Part shown: positions 44,560 to 57,721 of the stretch, in pieces
Position numbering within the stretch: the stretch's first letter is position 1
How the letters are laid out: every line of letters begins with the position of its first letter
Origin: Plectosphaerella cucumerina
Lineage: Eukaryota > Ascomycota > Sordariomycetes > Glomerellales > Plectosphaerellaceae
Direction: 5' to 3'
Length of the DNA: 64,000 nucleotides
NCBI GenBank assembly: GCA_020746995.1
Contig: JAGPXD010000007.1
Span: 1,984,001 to 2,048,000, forward strand
Notes under the pieces: generated by a model
Seen by the model: the letters and a program-made list of their open reading frames with translations, nothing else
The model's database searches: none
What the model was told of the DNA's origin: nothing
Program-made: the position numbers and the translations under genes

Positions 44560-46184
44560 TTAGAAGAGGGGACCGGCCAGGCGGATGGCAACCGACTTGT
44601 TCTGGGTGTAGTTGGCCAGGGCAGCCTCGCCGAGCTCGCGGCCGATACCGCTCTCCTTGTAGCCGCCGAAGGGGACCTGGTGGGTGAGCATGTTGTAGCA
44701 GTTGACCCAGACGGTGCCGGCCTTGAGGGCGTTGCTGACGCGGATGGCGGTGTTGAGGTTGGTGGTGTGAACGGCGGCGGCGAGGCCGTAGGTGGAGTCG
44801 TTGCCAAGGGCGATGACCTCGTCCTCGTCCTTGAACTTGGCGATGGCGCAGACGGGGCCGAAGATCTCCTCCTGCATGATCTTCATGTCGGACTTGACGT
44901 TGCTGAAGATGGTGGGCTGGATGAAGTAGCCCTTGTCGCCGTGACGCTCACCGCCCGTCTCAATGGTGGCACCCTCGGCCTTTCCGGCCTCGATGTAGCC
45001 CATGATGCGGTCGAACTGCAGCTGGGACACCTGGGGACCCTGGAAGGTCTCGGGGTGGAAGGGGTCGCCGACCTTGTTCTGCTGGGCGCGCTTCTTGAAG
45101 GCCTCAAGGAACTTGTCGTAGATACCCTCCTGGACGTAGATGCGGGTGCCGGCGCAGCAGCACTGGCCGTGGTTGTAGTAGATACCGAAGTTAACCCACG
45201 AGACGGCCTGCTCAATATCGGCGTCGTTGAAAACGATGTTGGGCGACTTGCCACCGAGCTCGAGGGTAACCTTCTTGAGGTTGGACGAGGCGGCGGCCTT
45301 CATGATGGTACGGCCGACGAGGGTGGAGCCGGTGAAGGCAATCTTGTCGACGTCCATGTGCGAGGAGAGGGCAGCACCGGCGACCTTGCCGAAGCCGGAG
45401 ATGAGGTTGAAGACACCGGGAGGGAAGCCGGCCTCCTTGACGAGGTTGGCGAAGACGAGACCGGACAGGGGGGTTTGCTCGGCGGTCTTCATGACGATGG
45501 TGTTACCGGTAGCCAGGGCAGGGGCGATCTTCCAGGACAGCATGAGGAGGGGGAAGTTCCAGGGAATGATCTGGGCGCAGACGCCGATCTGTGGGGAGGT
45601 CAGTCAGAGTCTGCCTTGGAAGTATAGGAGGGGGGAGGGGCGGGGGGGACATACAGGCTCGGAGCGAGTGTAGTGGAAGGAGTCGGAGTTGACATCGATG
45701 GTCTTTCCGGTGATCTTGTCGGCCCAGCCGGCGTAGTAGCGCAGGCAGCCGATGACGGCACTGACGTCGCCGGTGGCCATGCTGATGGACTTGCCGTTGT
45801 CGAGCGACTCGACGGCGGCCAGGAGCTCAGCGTTCTTCTCGGCGAGGTCGGCAAGCTTGTTCAGGAGCCTGGAGCGGTCGAAGGGGGTAGTGGTGCGCCA
45901 CTCGCCGTTGAAGGCCTTGCGGGCGGCGGCGACGGCGATGTCGACATCCTTCTCGGTGGCCTCGTGGACCGAAGTGATGACCTCCTCGGTGGAGGGGTTG
46001 ATGACCTCGAAGGTCTTCTTGTCAACACCCTCAACCCACTCGTTGTTGATGAACCTGTGCAGGATGGGTCAGTATGGAGTGACGGGTTACGAGGTGGTCT
46101 CACTCAAAGGGAGAGAACGTACAGGCCGGTGGGCTGGGTGTAGGCGCCAGTGATAGGCGTCTTGAGCTCGACGGAGAGACCCAT
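44560..46184 (-). CDS. NAD(P)-dependent aldehyde dehydrogenase
   Basis: Oxidises aldehydes to acids; the fungal relatives of this class (AldA type) act in ethanol and acetaldehyde use. The product is 496 aa from exons 46184-46123, 46054-45655 and 45588-44560. The cofactor segment is IIPWNFPLLM with K in MKTAEQTPLS. The general base is Glu264 in LELGG, and the nucleophile is Cys298 in GQCCCAGTR, where three cysteines stand in a row. EIFGPVCAI and PFGGYKESGIGRELG complete the signature. The length is standard (about 495-500 aa) and there is no targeting peptide, so it is probably cytosolic. An inverted TTATAA lies about 190 nt before the start. Third positions are strongly C/G, suggesting high expression. 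Confidence 0.96.
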
Positions 46185-49100
46185 TGTGAAGGATTGGTAT
46201 GTATGTGTTGAGGGAGGGGGGTATTGGGTATCAAGTCGTGAGAGTTCTCGCCTACAAAACAAGTAGAAGAGATGGAGAGACGCAGGTTATGAAAGAGGAG
46301 AGGAGGTTGATGAGGGAAGATCAGGGAGAGAGGACGGGTAGCAAAGCTCGCGATGGAAGGGGGGGAGGAGCTGCCATTATAAAGCGGGGTGGACAGCGGC
46401 GGCGGCGGGGGTGCGTCGCAGAGAGAGGGCACCGGACATTGAACTTGGAGGCACACATCGGAGGCGAACTGTGTGAGGTCAAGGCCGTGAGGTCAGAGTG
46501 CAAGGGGGGTGAGGCGAGTGAAGCACGGGAACGAAGAGGTCCGGGATGTGTTGTGGAGGGGGTTCTACAGTACGAGAGTACTCGGGCTGGGCGAGGCAAA
46601 GCGTGGCGGGGCACGATGGATGGATGGAAGGAAGCTGCGACTCGATGACCCTCTCCGCAGCCGCTAGGGCGTGTTAGTGCGTGGGCCGGGGTAAACCAGA
46701 CACCTCAGACTCGGAGGCAGAGACGGGGGCAATGGGGGCAGAGGTCGGCACAACAGGATGCGATACTCCCTGCGAGTACCAGTGCATTCCGACGAACGAG
46801 TGTCTTTCGCTTGAAGCATTGTGCATCCTGGATCACCCGAGGATCAGTCTGAGCGTGGTTTGAATATCGTGCAGTTTCAACTTCCTTCCGCCCGCGCTGC
46901 TTGTACAACTTTTGCCCTGCCGACGTTGTCCGTCTCAATCACAGGCATCCTCGATGCGAATCCAGGTGACATGCAACTTGAATAATCGGTGGTGATGCCT
47001 CGGTCGGTGGTCGAGGGTGTCTGCCGCGCACCCCCCGAAATGGGCTTCTGCTCGTCGGCTCGAGGCGGGGTCACGCCCCTCCATCCCCCCTGATCGGATT
47101 TTGAGCCGTCGGTCGGCGGGGAAATGCATCGAAACTGCTTCGACAGCACACGTGTAAAACAGAACTGCACCAGGGCCTGAAACTGGATCCAAAAACTCAG
47201 ACCTTTCTGTTGCATGCAAAATAGTAGATACTGATGGAAGCAGAAAAGTAGAGAGCCCCCTCAGCCGCATCACCGCCCCTTTGAAAATCCCCATCTGTGA
47301 CGAGGTCGACGAGGCAACCGTAACGAGGATGAGGTCAATGGCGGGGAAGCACCTGCACACTGAAGCATCCCGTCTCCAATGCTCCACGTCCCCCCCACCA
47401 CCAGCCAGCGAATCCCGCGGCTTCCATCCATTCAGGTTCTCTGAAGAGTCTGAACCTCCCCCGCCACCCAATGCAACTCCCTCCCCCGCTTCCCGTCGGC
47501 TGGTCGACGACCGGCTTTTTGGTCTGCTTCAGTCTGGTCTGGTCTGGTCTGCTTTGCCAGTGCTTGGTGATCTTGGAATGCATCCTCGCAGCAACCCTCG
47601 ACGACCGAACCGCCCATTGACGGGAGGCCACATCGCTAGATCGGGAAAGGCCGACCGCCGTGGATGGCCGGGCTAGCACCCAAAATGACAAATTCCTGAG
47701 CGTTTCGTCCACTTGCACACTTCCAGTTGCATGATCGGCTCCGACTCGACTCGAGAACCCCCCCTCCCTTTGTGTCCCATCGGAGGCTTACCACCTCGAT
47801 GGCCAGTGAGCATCCTGGCCCAGCGTCAATCATCTCCGTGTCGACGAGCTAACAGAGGCGTTTACCAAGCATCAAGATCTCTTAAGTCCGAAAATCGAAC
47901 GAAACCCCCATGATCCAAAGCCCGCTTGCTCAACACTCTCGGCCATCTCGGTAGGCATTCAATCGAGACCGCCTCGGGCTCTCGAGACAAATCGAACTGT
48001 TCACTCGCCGTGACCTCGCCCTTCAAACCAAGATGCCCCGATAGGTCGGCCGTGGTGGGGGGTCAAGGGCGCGTGGCACGACGGGCCAAGGGGCCCATCT
48101 AATCGCCGACGGGGACCGCTCCAGAGCCCGTAGGAGTTAAGCAGCCGAGAAGAATCCCTCCGTCTTTTTCGAGGGGGTGAATGATGGCCATTCGAATCAT
48201 CCCGACGGCTGGGTCGCCGGACACGACGGGCCTTCCCCACAACTTCCTCCCCTCCGCCAAAGGACCGCCATCCTCGCGGGCAAAGCTCAATGCCCGTGCT
48301 ATTGCCTCGGCGTAAAGGAAAGCGAGGGGTCTTCTGCGAGGGGTGCACCACCTCAGACCCGGGCGTGCCCTTAGGCCAGTCCCCTTTCCCACCTCCCAGA
48401 GCGGTCCAGATTCCTGAGCGTAGCGCCAACACCAAACTGTGTGCAACCTCCCGCCCGCACACCATGAGTCGATTCCCATGCGGCCCGCTGCCTCAGAATC
48501 ATCTTCCGCATCGCCGGCATCAGCCCACGAACAAGGGCGCAGGGCTGGGTGGTTTGGGGCCCCTTGAACGTTCTCGATCGTTCCCCTTGGCCGATAGGAT
48601 CTGGGGAAGCTCAGGGCGCCCGTGCGATGCGGGGAAATCGGTCGGCCTGAAGGGTGTCCGGGACCCCGCGGCCGTAAGGAGATTGGCCTGCCCTCGCCCT
48701 GCGGAAGCAAAGCCGCAATGCGCTAGCAGTCGGCTGCCAGGCCGCAGAGCGCCGTCAAGGGCCGACTCAAGGCCCACGCTTCCTCCATCTTGGAGATATC
48801 TACACTATTTGTAGATGGTAAGGAGGAAGCCCGTCATTCGCCGACAAGACGAATGATCGGTCGAAAGTATCTGAGGGGATCGATCGACCCCGATCATGGC
48901 TACAAGTATGCTGTTCCATGCCAAGCGTAGAGGTCAAGCTTCCCCGGCTGTTGGACCCCTCAATCCAGCTGTGCGGTACGGCCAATGCTTCTTCGGGTGT
49001 GGCGGCGAGACAGACTCCCTGTGTGGCCGTTGTGAACGGGACCGCTGCATGTTTCTCTCCGGTCTTGGCCGAACGGACGGGCCAATCGAGCCATGCGGCT

Positions 49101-50026
49101 GCAACTACGGAAGCAACTAGCAACAAGGTTGGCTGGTGTTCGTTGGGCCTGCGGCTGACTGCCGGCGACGGGCGGCTTACCTGCGTCGTCTCATCCCGGA
49201 CGTTGGGGCGCTGCAGAGTGTGTCGAGACGATGCGCATGGCAAGGCGGGCCTTGGGCGGGCCTCGAGACGAGCGGCCACACCTGGGGGACTGCCTACAAA
49301 TTGGGAGGCGTTTGGACGACGGACACCACGAGTTGATATGTGCTACATTTACACTCGTTTGAGCCCGGATCACATTTCTGGGCTTGAATATGCAGTAGTC
49401 TGTTGTGTCCGTTCTACTTTGGTTCATTCCTTCTGATGGAAGTGATTTCCTGGAGACAGCTGCGTGTTGGTTCCAAGGTTCCATGGGCCTTGATACGTGG
49501 AGAGCGAAAGGGCAAGATGGAATCCGGCAGACTGTACCACTATATTGACAAAGCCCCAAAAAAAAAAAAAAAAAGATCCGTCACCACTCCGATAACACCC
49601 TCATCTGCAACATGCCTCTCGTTCAATGTCCACCTTCAAACTTGAACAACCACCCGACCGGCACGGATCACGGCTCCGGGAAGGTGGGGCCGCCGGCCGG
49701 GCTTCGGCCAACCACCCGGCCGTTTGGAGGTGACCAAACAGAGACTCGTTCTGATTGGCCACGGTCCAGCCACTGGCACCTCTCGGAACGGATTTTCTTC
49801 AACAAAAAGTTTTTCCGACCAGCCTCTCTAGCAAAGAGCCCGCCCACAGACCTGACACGATTGGACTGGTCAACTTGAACCTGTGGGACCCAACTGGGGA
49901 ATCGTCGACGAGAAAGTTGTGTTGCGACGACGCCGGACACCAACAAGGCATTTCTACTCGATACTTCATGTCCCTCAGCAATTCAGCAGGTCTACCCTCG
50001 GAGTACTGCTGGACTCCACTGCCGGC
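46185..50026. other. Intergenic, 3.8 kb between ALDH and TBF1-like gene
   Basis: The first 250 nt are the ALDH promoter (purine-rich on the plus strand). The remainder shows no supported gene. Around 48000-48800 several long frames overlap on both strands in a GC-rich patch without domain or codon signal. An A15 run lies at 49559-49573. The TBF1-like promoter occupies the end. Confidence 0.5.
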
Positions 50027-52013
50027 ATGGAAGAGCCCGCTCAGGGCGAGAGCGTCGTTGCGCCGCCACCGCAAGGTACGGACTCAAAAGCCGATCACCG
50101 ACCACCCTCGATAACCGGTCCGACCGTCTTGCGCCTCTTGCCTCCCTAGCCCATGCTGACCGCTGCCGTCCAGAACTCGATGTGCTCCGCGAGACGCTTC
50201 AAGAAGCCCTTCACCAGACGCCCGAACTCCCCAAAGAGTTGCAATTATCACCCGAGGCCACCAAGAGGCCCCTCGACGCCTCCATCGACCAGGAACATGG
50301 CGACGCAAAGCGCATGCGGCTCGCAGACGATCACGACCATGTCGCCGTGGACGATCATGCCTTGGGGATCGACCTCGACCTCGACGCAATGGTGCAGGAC
50401 GTTCTGGGTGACATCGACAACGAGATGAACAATATTGGAGGCATCGATGACCACCAAGACCCCCACCTATCGGCACAGTCCATAGAGCAATCCGTGGCCC
50501 CCGAACCCCCAGAGCCGCCAATATCCATACTCGACAGTCCGAAAAAGGCCATACAAGCCGCGGCGCTGCCCTCTTTGACCAACCTCGTGAGTATAGACCG
50601 GTGGACAGCGTAGGCGCTGGTGACGAGGACCACTGGCCAAGCTGACATGTCTCGGATCCCAGGCCCTGCAGATCCTCCTCATTCTCACGAGAGAGCCGCT
50701 CGAGGAGCTTTGCTTTTCGCTGCAAGACCGAGAATCGGACACAAGCGCATCCTGGACCGACTTGAAATTCCTCTTCCACCAGGCGCGGCTGCTCTTCTCG
50801 AAGGACAGCCCGCGCCTCAGTGGGGTCGAGGACCTGGCGCACATCGATGACGACGAGCGGAGGATATGCGACCTGGCAAGCCTGTGCTGCTCCATCACCT
50901 CGAGTGGTCCCGCCGCCGATTGCCCAGAGAGACACCGGCTGTACGGCTCCTTTTTCTCCATCATCCTGCGCGACGGCGCCGAATTGTCGCAGAGAACCGC
51001 CGACCTCTTTGTCGCAGCCAACACCCACGCCATCATCGATTCTGTCGCGAGGGGTGTTCAAGAGAAGCCCATCGATCAGATTATTGAGGAGGCGTTACCG
51101 TCGAACCTTGAACAGCTGCTGAAGGACCGGAGAGGAGGAGGAGCACTGGACATGACCGAGGTGGAACGATCTCTGGTTGAGACGGCCCAGCTGCGCAAGG
51201 AGACACTGCTGTCCAACATTGGCAGCGGCCAGAATGAAGGTACGTTTGCGCTGCCACACGTTAATTGCCATGAGATCGACCCGGCTGACCCCTTGCACCA
51301 GGCCAGCTCAGGGCAACATATACAACCGGAGATCTGTTTCGGCACCTGACACGCTATCTGCGAGATGAGCTGCAAGCCTTCCCCGATCTGGCTCAGAAGT
51401 ACCGTGTCGAATTTCCCCTCCCGGTCATGGACGACTTTCTGCTCGACGATGAGGATGGCGTCTCCGATATGGACGAGGACGTTCTCGAATCACTGCTTCA
51501 GGCCACTAACGGCTTAGTCGAGCAGTACCTGCCGAACGGGAACATGGAGGACGAGAGCGAGCCCGTTGTGCCGACAACTGAGGACCCGAACAGCCTAGCG
51601 ACAGACTCACAAACGCAGGCTGCAGACACGGCGACCACGACCCCCGCGCCGACAACGAACGGCGTGACCATTGCCGAGCCGCCGGCAGCCAGCAGCACCG
51701 ACCACCACGATTTTCTGGCGGAAATTGAGCACCAGACTCAAGAGTACGTCCGGACAACGCTGAGCAACCTCTCGCCGGCGCCGTATCAGCCAACCGTCCC
51801 TCAGCCGACAGGTGCCGGCCTGGCACACACCTCATTCCTCTCCCACATTCAACAAGCGCAAGCAGCACAGCAGGCACAGCAAGCCCAGCAGGCCCAACAA
51901 GCGCAACAGGCTCAGCAGGCGCAACAGGCACAAGCTCAGGCGCAAGCTCAGGCACAGGCCCAGGCCCAGGCACAAGCTCAGGCCCAGGCACAGGCCCAGG
52001 CGCAAGCTCAGGC

Positions 52014-52050
<37 letters not shown>

Positions 52051-53322
52051 GCACAGCAGGCACAGGCGGCGCATCACGCCCACCAGGCGCAACAGGGGCA
52101 TCACCTACAACACCAACAACACCATCAACATTACTACGGCTATCCACCTGGGGACCCATCGCGGGCGATGTTAGGGGACGACAATGGGCCGCTGCCGCCT
52201 AGCCAGTCTCTCCCGAGCTCTGTGCTCTACGATCGGGCACGACAAGCAGCTCTGTCGAAGAACACCAACCCACAGCGGCGCGAAGGGGGCAGCTCGACGA
52301 GGCGGCCGTGGTCGCAGGAGGAAGAGAAGGCCCTCATGATGGGCCTGGACAAGGTGCAAGGCCCGCACTGGAGCCAGATCCTGTCGTTATATGGCGTTGG
52401 CGGCTCCATCTCCAATATTCTCAAGGACCGGAGTCAGGTGCAACTCAAGGACAAAGCGCGCAACCTAAAGCTCTTCTTCCTCAAGTCCAATTCGGAGATG
52501 CCCTACTATCTGCAAGCGGTGACGGGGGAGCTGAAGACGCGCGCACCCTCTCAAGCAGCACGCAAAGAGGCCGAGGAGAAGGCGAGACACGTCTCAGAGG
52601 AGGCTCAACCGGGACACAGGCCGTACCCCGGCATGGCAGGCCATCACGTCCTCCAGGCCTCGCCGCACCAGCAGCAGCAACAGCTGGCCAAGGCAGCCCC
52701 CGTCAACCCGCACGCCTTCCATGCTCTGCAGCAGGCCACTCAGGCCATGAACGCCCAGGCCGCTGCCGCAACGCCCGGCACGCCCATCCTCCCGGCTGTC
52801 GCGCCCATGCATCACGCTCTGGCGCCCTCGCCGGCCACCGTGTCGGCCATCGCGTCGGCCGTCTCCCACGCACACAAAACGGAACACGTTCCACTGGCAC
52901 CGCACCCCGGGCCCGCCGCCATGGCTGCTGCCGCCGCCGCCGCCTCGTCCGCACCCCAGGCACCCGCCACACCAACGACCGGGTCGGCTCACTACACGCC
53001 ACCCTTGGGAGCGCAGACGCCGCACCACCACCAAAACACCCCGACGCCGGCTGCTCACACTCCTGTGCAGTCGTACACTCCCAGCCACTCGTACACGCCC
53101 ACGCAACCGGCACCAACGGCATCACCTCATCTACAGGCGTCGCCGGCGGCGCACGATCACCACCACGCCGTCAAGACGGAGCCCAATATGCTTGCCGAGG
53201 CGACGGCCGACGTCGAGGCGTCCCTATTCGGACTGGGCGATGACCACGACGACCTTCGGGACGCGGCTCTCATGCAGAGCATGCGGGAGCTCGAAGCGTA
53301 CAGCGGCACGAGCGTGTCGTAG
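50027..53322 (+). CDS. TBF1: TBF1/TRF-like telobox DNA-binding protein
   Basis: Telomere-repeat-binding factor type protein: a TRF homology domain plus a C-terminal Myb/telobox that reads TTAGGG-type repeats, acting at subtelomeres and promoters. The product is 1019 aa from exons 50027-50075, 50174-50586, 50663-51239 and 51302-53322. The TRF-like helical domain covers about 155-390 (ALQILLILTREPLEELCFSL onward). A Gln/Ala repeat region fills about 530-625. The Myb domain (about 680-735) starts RRPWSQEEEKALMMGLDKVQG and ends with the telobox-like VQLKDKARNLKLFFLK. The C-terminal 250 residues are His/Pro/Ala/Thr-rich and disordered. The order TRF then Myb supports Tbf1; identity with a true shelterin TRF is less likely but not excluded. 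Confidence 0.9.
51851..52060 (+). repeat. Gln-Ala coding repeat (CAG GCN / CAA GCN) and poly-Gln
   Basis: Inside the TBF1-like gene, about 210 nt encode QAQQAQ units, then about twelve QA pairs, then a run of ten Gln (52015-52050). Codons are mixed CAG/CAA and GCA/GCG/GCT/GCC, so the peptide is more regular than the DNA. This points to selection for composition together with slippage. Length variation between strains is likely. Confidence 0.92.
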
Positions 53323-54483
53323 GGCTTGACATGCGCCATTTCCCTCCCAAGGCCGTCCACCTCCCACGACGGCCAGCAATGCCTTTCACAACCTTATATA
53401 CGGAGTTTTGCTACAGGGTAGCGGCACAGAGAAAAAAGCGTTTGTTTGTTATGATACCACGAGATAGGGGGAGGGGAACGAATAGGCACGACCAATCTCT
53501 CAAAGGTACGGGATGATAGGGAGGGAGAGGGAGGGGAGAGATTATGTGGCCCCCCTCTTTTTTTGTATCTTGATTCTCCCTCCCCCCCCCCCCCTTCCAG
53601 ATGACGACAGAGGTTAGACAGCATACGATATTGTCCGCGATCGGACGGTTTCTATAGGATCAATGGACGGCGAGGCTCCTCGCAATGTTGCACCATGGCG
53701 GAGCTTGCTTGTGCGGACGGTTGGCAGACGGGCGCCCTGACCGGTCGTCGGGGGGTGGGCAGAGCTGGTTGCCTTGCGGCGCGAGACGGCGGAGCAGATG
53801 AGTTGTTGCCGTCGGACGAGGTCAGCAGGCGAGCCCCGGCGGGGTTGTTGATCTGGTCCCGCGGCGGGCATCGGCAGGTTGCCTGTGTGACCTCGAAGGA
53901 GACTGACCGCCGGTTCGCCGAGGGTGGACATGTCACCAAATCACCCCTTCTTCCTTTGTTTCCTGGCGGACAAGATGACAACACACTTTCAGGCTGACAT
54001 GGGTCACAGGCGTCTGGGTTAGTGCTGTACGATGGACACGAGAAAGTGTCGGGCAAGATCCAGCCCATCCTTCGGGCGTCGACGTGCGAGAGCCCGTCGG
54101 CATCAAGAACATCTCAGCCCACTACCCCTACCCCTGTCCCACGGGCAAGCGCAGCTAGCCAGGACATTCGATGCCCTCGAGTGGCCGCGGGCGGCGTCAT
54201 GCGGCCACCCTGTGACTCCGCTCCACGGGCTGGGCTGGCCGCACCAAGCCGTTGCGACTGTGGTTGCCTCGTCTCGGTGCGACGCAGAGACAGAGTTTGC
54301 GGTGACCTGCTGTGGGCTACCGCCGAGGCATCCCGTCCGCACGACCTCTGCAAGTTGGGAGAGAGAGTGCTCTTAAGACAGAGGGCTGTCCCAGGCGGTC
54401 GACTCAAAAGGAGAGAGAGTGGTTTGCTCGATCGTCTATCCAGAACAACACCAACTACCACGACAGAGACACCAGAACTCACG
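53323..54483. other. Intergenic, TBF1-like 3' flank to Cys/His-repeat gene
   Basis: Contains a C12 run at about 53582-53594. No gene can be supported. The frame open from 54022 into the next gene lacks coding character before 54484. Confidence 0.55.
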
Positions 54484-56272
54484 ATGGCTTCGAGTCGAAG
54501 GCAGCTCCGTTTCATGGGGAGGGAGATGCCGGCCACCAAGATGTGCAGCTACCGGGATATGAACGGGGCCTGCGGCAACCTCAAGGTGCTGATACAGAAG
54601 GATGGTCAGGTGCTCCCGAGTCCGTTTTGCAAGCACCACTGCTGCCGCAAGGTGACGGGACAGACGCCATGCCACCGCCCCCGGCCGTCCGATTTGACCT
54701 TCTGCGAAGAACGTGAGTCCATCCCCTGCTGAAAGGTGGTGTCGTGGATCCACCTGGTTGTGAGGCAGAGAGCTCACTTGGGTGCTTTTGTCCAGACGTC
54801 CGATGTACAAGCGAGGCAGGGGGCCGCCGGTGCCCGAACGTTGTCAAGGCCATGGATCCTGGCGCCTTCAAGTTCTGCGCTGCCGTCCGTGAGTCTGCCC
54901 CCACGCTAGTCTGCCTTCCCTGATGGCTATTCGGGCCGTGAAGGGGGCCAGTTCCAGCTGACACGTCATGATGCTAGACAACTGCAAGACTGAAGGCTGC
55001 AGCAACGAGTGTGTCTATGACGGCACCGGGGGCCTCGGCTATTGCGCAGAGCACAGGTGCCAAGAGACACGATGTGACCGGCCTGCGGTGCCGGGCAGCC
55101 AACGGTGCGCGGGGCATACGTGTGAGGCACCCAACTGTCTGGCGCGTGTGCCGGGGGGCGATCCAGGCTCGGTGGGACGGTTCTGCGAGCGGCACAGGAT
55201 TTGCGGCGTGGCCGGGTGCGGGCGGTTCACGTTCACGAGGGACAACGGGCAGGCCTGCCTGCACTGCGGCAACCACTACTGCCACACGCAGGGCTGCGAA
55301 AACGCGCGGCAGGGGGCCGGGCGGGCGGAGCACTGCGCGGAGCACACTTGCGTCGAGCCTGGCTGCCACAAGGGCCTGGAGAGGGCGCGGTCGAGCTTCT
55401 GCAAGAGCCATGAGTGCAAGAACGAGGGGTGCCGGTTCCGGCGGCGGCTGGGCGACTGGTGCATGGAGCACAAGTGCGCGAAGCCCAGCTGCGACGGTGA
55501 GGGCATTGCTGGCGGTTATTGCGAGAAGCACATGGTGTGCAACGTGGCGGGGTGCGACCATTTCCGGCTGCCAGAAGGCAACGGGCGTTGCGACGAGCGT
55601 GAGTCTCTCCTTTCTTCCTTGCTTGCATCGGGGAGGCCAAGACGCCACATTCCTTCCTCACCCCTTGCGAAGGATTCATCCGATGGAGATATGAGGCAGC
55701 CGGCTGACAAGTGTGTCACAGACTCGCACCCCCGATGCCAGAAACACCGCTGCACGGCCCGGGCAGTCGATGGGGCCGAGTGGTGCGTGGACCACATCTG
55801 CAGGATGCGCAACTGCACAGGCATGGGGCGGGCGGGCGGTCTTTGCGACAGGCATCGCTGCTCAGCTCAGTTTTGCCCCGAGCCGAGGGCGACGATCCAT
55901 GGTGCACGCCAGTGGGGTGACGGGCAGGCGTATGACGATGAGGGGGCGCTGGCTCCCTTCTGCAGGGCGCACTGCTGCCGGCGGAATGACTGTATGCAGC
56001 AGGCGGCGCGCGATGGGGGCTGGTGTCAGGCTCATACCCGTTATGGGCTTGACGGGTACGAGGAGGGTGAGGATGGGCTGCGGTACAGGGATAGAGAGCT
56101 GGAGAGGGAGCGCGACAGGCCGAGATATCGAGAGTGTCCGGTCCAGCATCGCCGCCACCACTCCATCTTTCCGGATGAGACGCTGCGGCCCAGCAGATAT
56201 CGACCGGGGAGCTGGAGGCGAGGGTTCGGTCGGGACCTGGATGATGAGTGGCGGTGGCCGCAGGGTATCTAG
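54484..56272 (+). CDS. Tandem Cys/His-repeat protein, about 15 zinc-finger-like units
   Basis: The product is 497 aa from exons 54484-54712, 54796-54888, 54978-55598 and 55722-56272. From residue 20 to about 425 it is a string of about 15 short units with consensus C-x4-C-x(8-20)-C-x2-H, for example CVEPGCHKG then FCKSH, and CKNEGCRFRR then WCMEH. Each H is followed after one or two residues by the first C of the next unit. Regular C/H spacing suggests each unit binds zinc. The C-terminal 70 residues are Arg/Glu/Asp-rich (RYRDRELERERDRPRYRE). There is no signal peptide, so it is probably intracellular. I do not recognise a named family. All three introns cut the repeat-ending His codon at the same phase. 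Confidence 0.82.
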
Positions 56273-57721
56273 GGGTGGTGGGAGGGAGTATGGTGTTGTG
56301 TTGGTGTTGATGTTGGAAGGAGGCGAGGCGAGGCTGTGGCGAATGTGGTTCGTTGGACAGACGCAGAGGCCGCCGGCAAGCGCGACGAGGCGCGGGCGGA
56401 GAGGCGAGGCCTCCTATTGGGTGCGAGGGTTCACAGATGCGCTAAATTCTTTCCAGCGGTGGTTCCCTCTTTTTTGGTTGCCGCGTGGCCCCACATCGCA
56501 GGTCATCCGCTTCCACTTTTTTCCAAGTGTCCCGAAACGTCACCAGACCACCATCATCACATAGTTCAGCCAGGACTTTGACCTCGCCCTCGCGTCTGAA
56601 GGATTCGCATAGCCGACCCACGACAAGCAAGGCCTTCTCAGATTCCTGGTTCCTGATCGTCGGAGTTGCGCTCCTCAAAGTGGACTCAACATCGCACTCG
56701 ACCTCGGACTCAATCTCACACTCAACCTTCCGCGACCAAGGGCCCCCTGCTCAGCCTCGTCCACTTCGTCAAACCTCGCCGCAACCTTGCCCCCCCTTCA
56801 TGACCGCGGCCCGGATGACCCCCCCTCCCGCGAGACATCGGACCGCGCTCGTGGCCCCGCGTCCTAGGTCACTCCCTCACGCCGGCCCCAGAGACTGACT
56901 ACACTTTGACCAGGCGACACATTTCCCGCCCACTGCCCTACCCACCATCGGCCGTCCACTTTCCATTCCGCGCGGGAACCTTGCAGATGTGCTTTGTGGA
57001 CGGTGCCTTACAGCATGGCATTGTCAAACGAGCCCAGATCTGGCATCATGGCCCGCACACCACCACGGCTGTCAGCCACTGAGCGGGTGTCTCCCCTGAG
57101 CGGGCCATGCGCCTAGTCCTCGTGGTCCCCTCGAATCTTCTTCCCGTCCGCCCGCCCATCTCGCAGCATGCCGTGACACTACTTGGTGGTTGGACTGTTC
57201 GTTTGTGTACCTTTTCACGGTCCCTCGTAGTGCGGGGGAGGGGGAGGATGGGCGCGGAGCAGGGCCGGGGATAGAGACGTCTTTGGTGTTGGAATTCCTA
57301 CCAGGCACGCGCCTTTCAGTTTTCTCCAGCTGGGACAGAAGGCATGGAGCCATGAAGCCCCTCACCCCCCTTTGCTGCCTGTTGGGGGCATGAGGCTTTT
57401 CCTCGTCCAAGTCGGCCGACCAAGCCCCTCGGGTGGTCTCAGTATGTCTGCTCATACTTCCAAGTCGCCGTGGTCTTCTGCCTCGATCACCTGTCTCGGG
57501 AGTTTGTCCTCGAGATACCTCCAAGTCATGCGTATTTTCTCTGTTGAAGGCCGTCTTTAAGTGAAGGCAGCCCACCTTCGCAGCGCATCTCCTCGATGTT
57601 TTCTGTTTCCGAATCTGGAAGAGCCACCCACTGTTCCCCCCTATGCCCTACAGTATCCAGCAGAGCCAGTATTCCGGAAAAATACGACCAGACATATCTA
57701 CAGATGCCAACCGCGACCACC
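56273..57721. other. Intergenic, Cys/His gene to coiled-coil gene
   Basis: No gene is supported. Between about 56680 and 56730 there is a TCNACNCTC-like direct repeat in a CT-rich patch. The last 150 nt form the leader of the next gene. Confidence 0.55.

Noticed and set aside
48001..48710. Overlapping long frames in the 48-kb GC-rich patch
   Set aside because: Several frames are open at once on both strands, which points to base composition. I recognise no protein, transposon end or terminal repeat.
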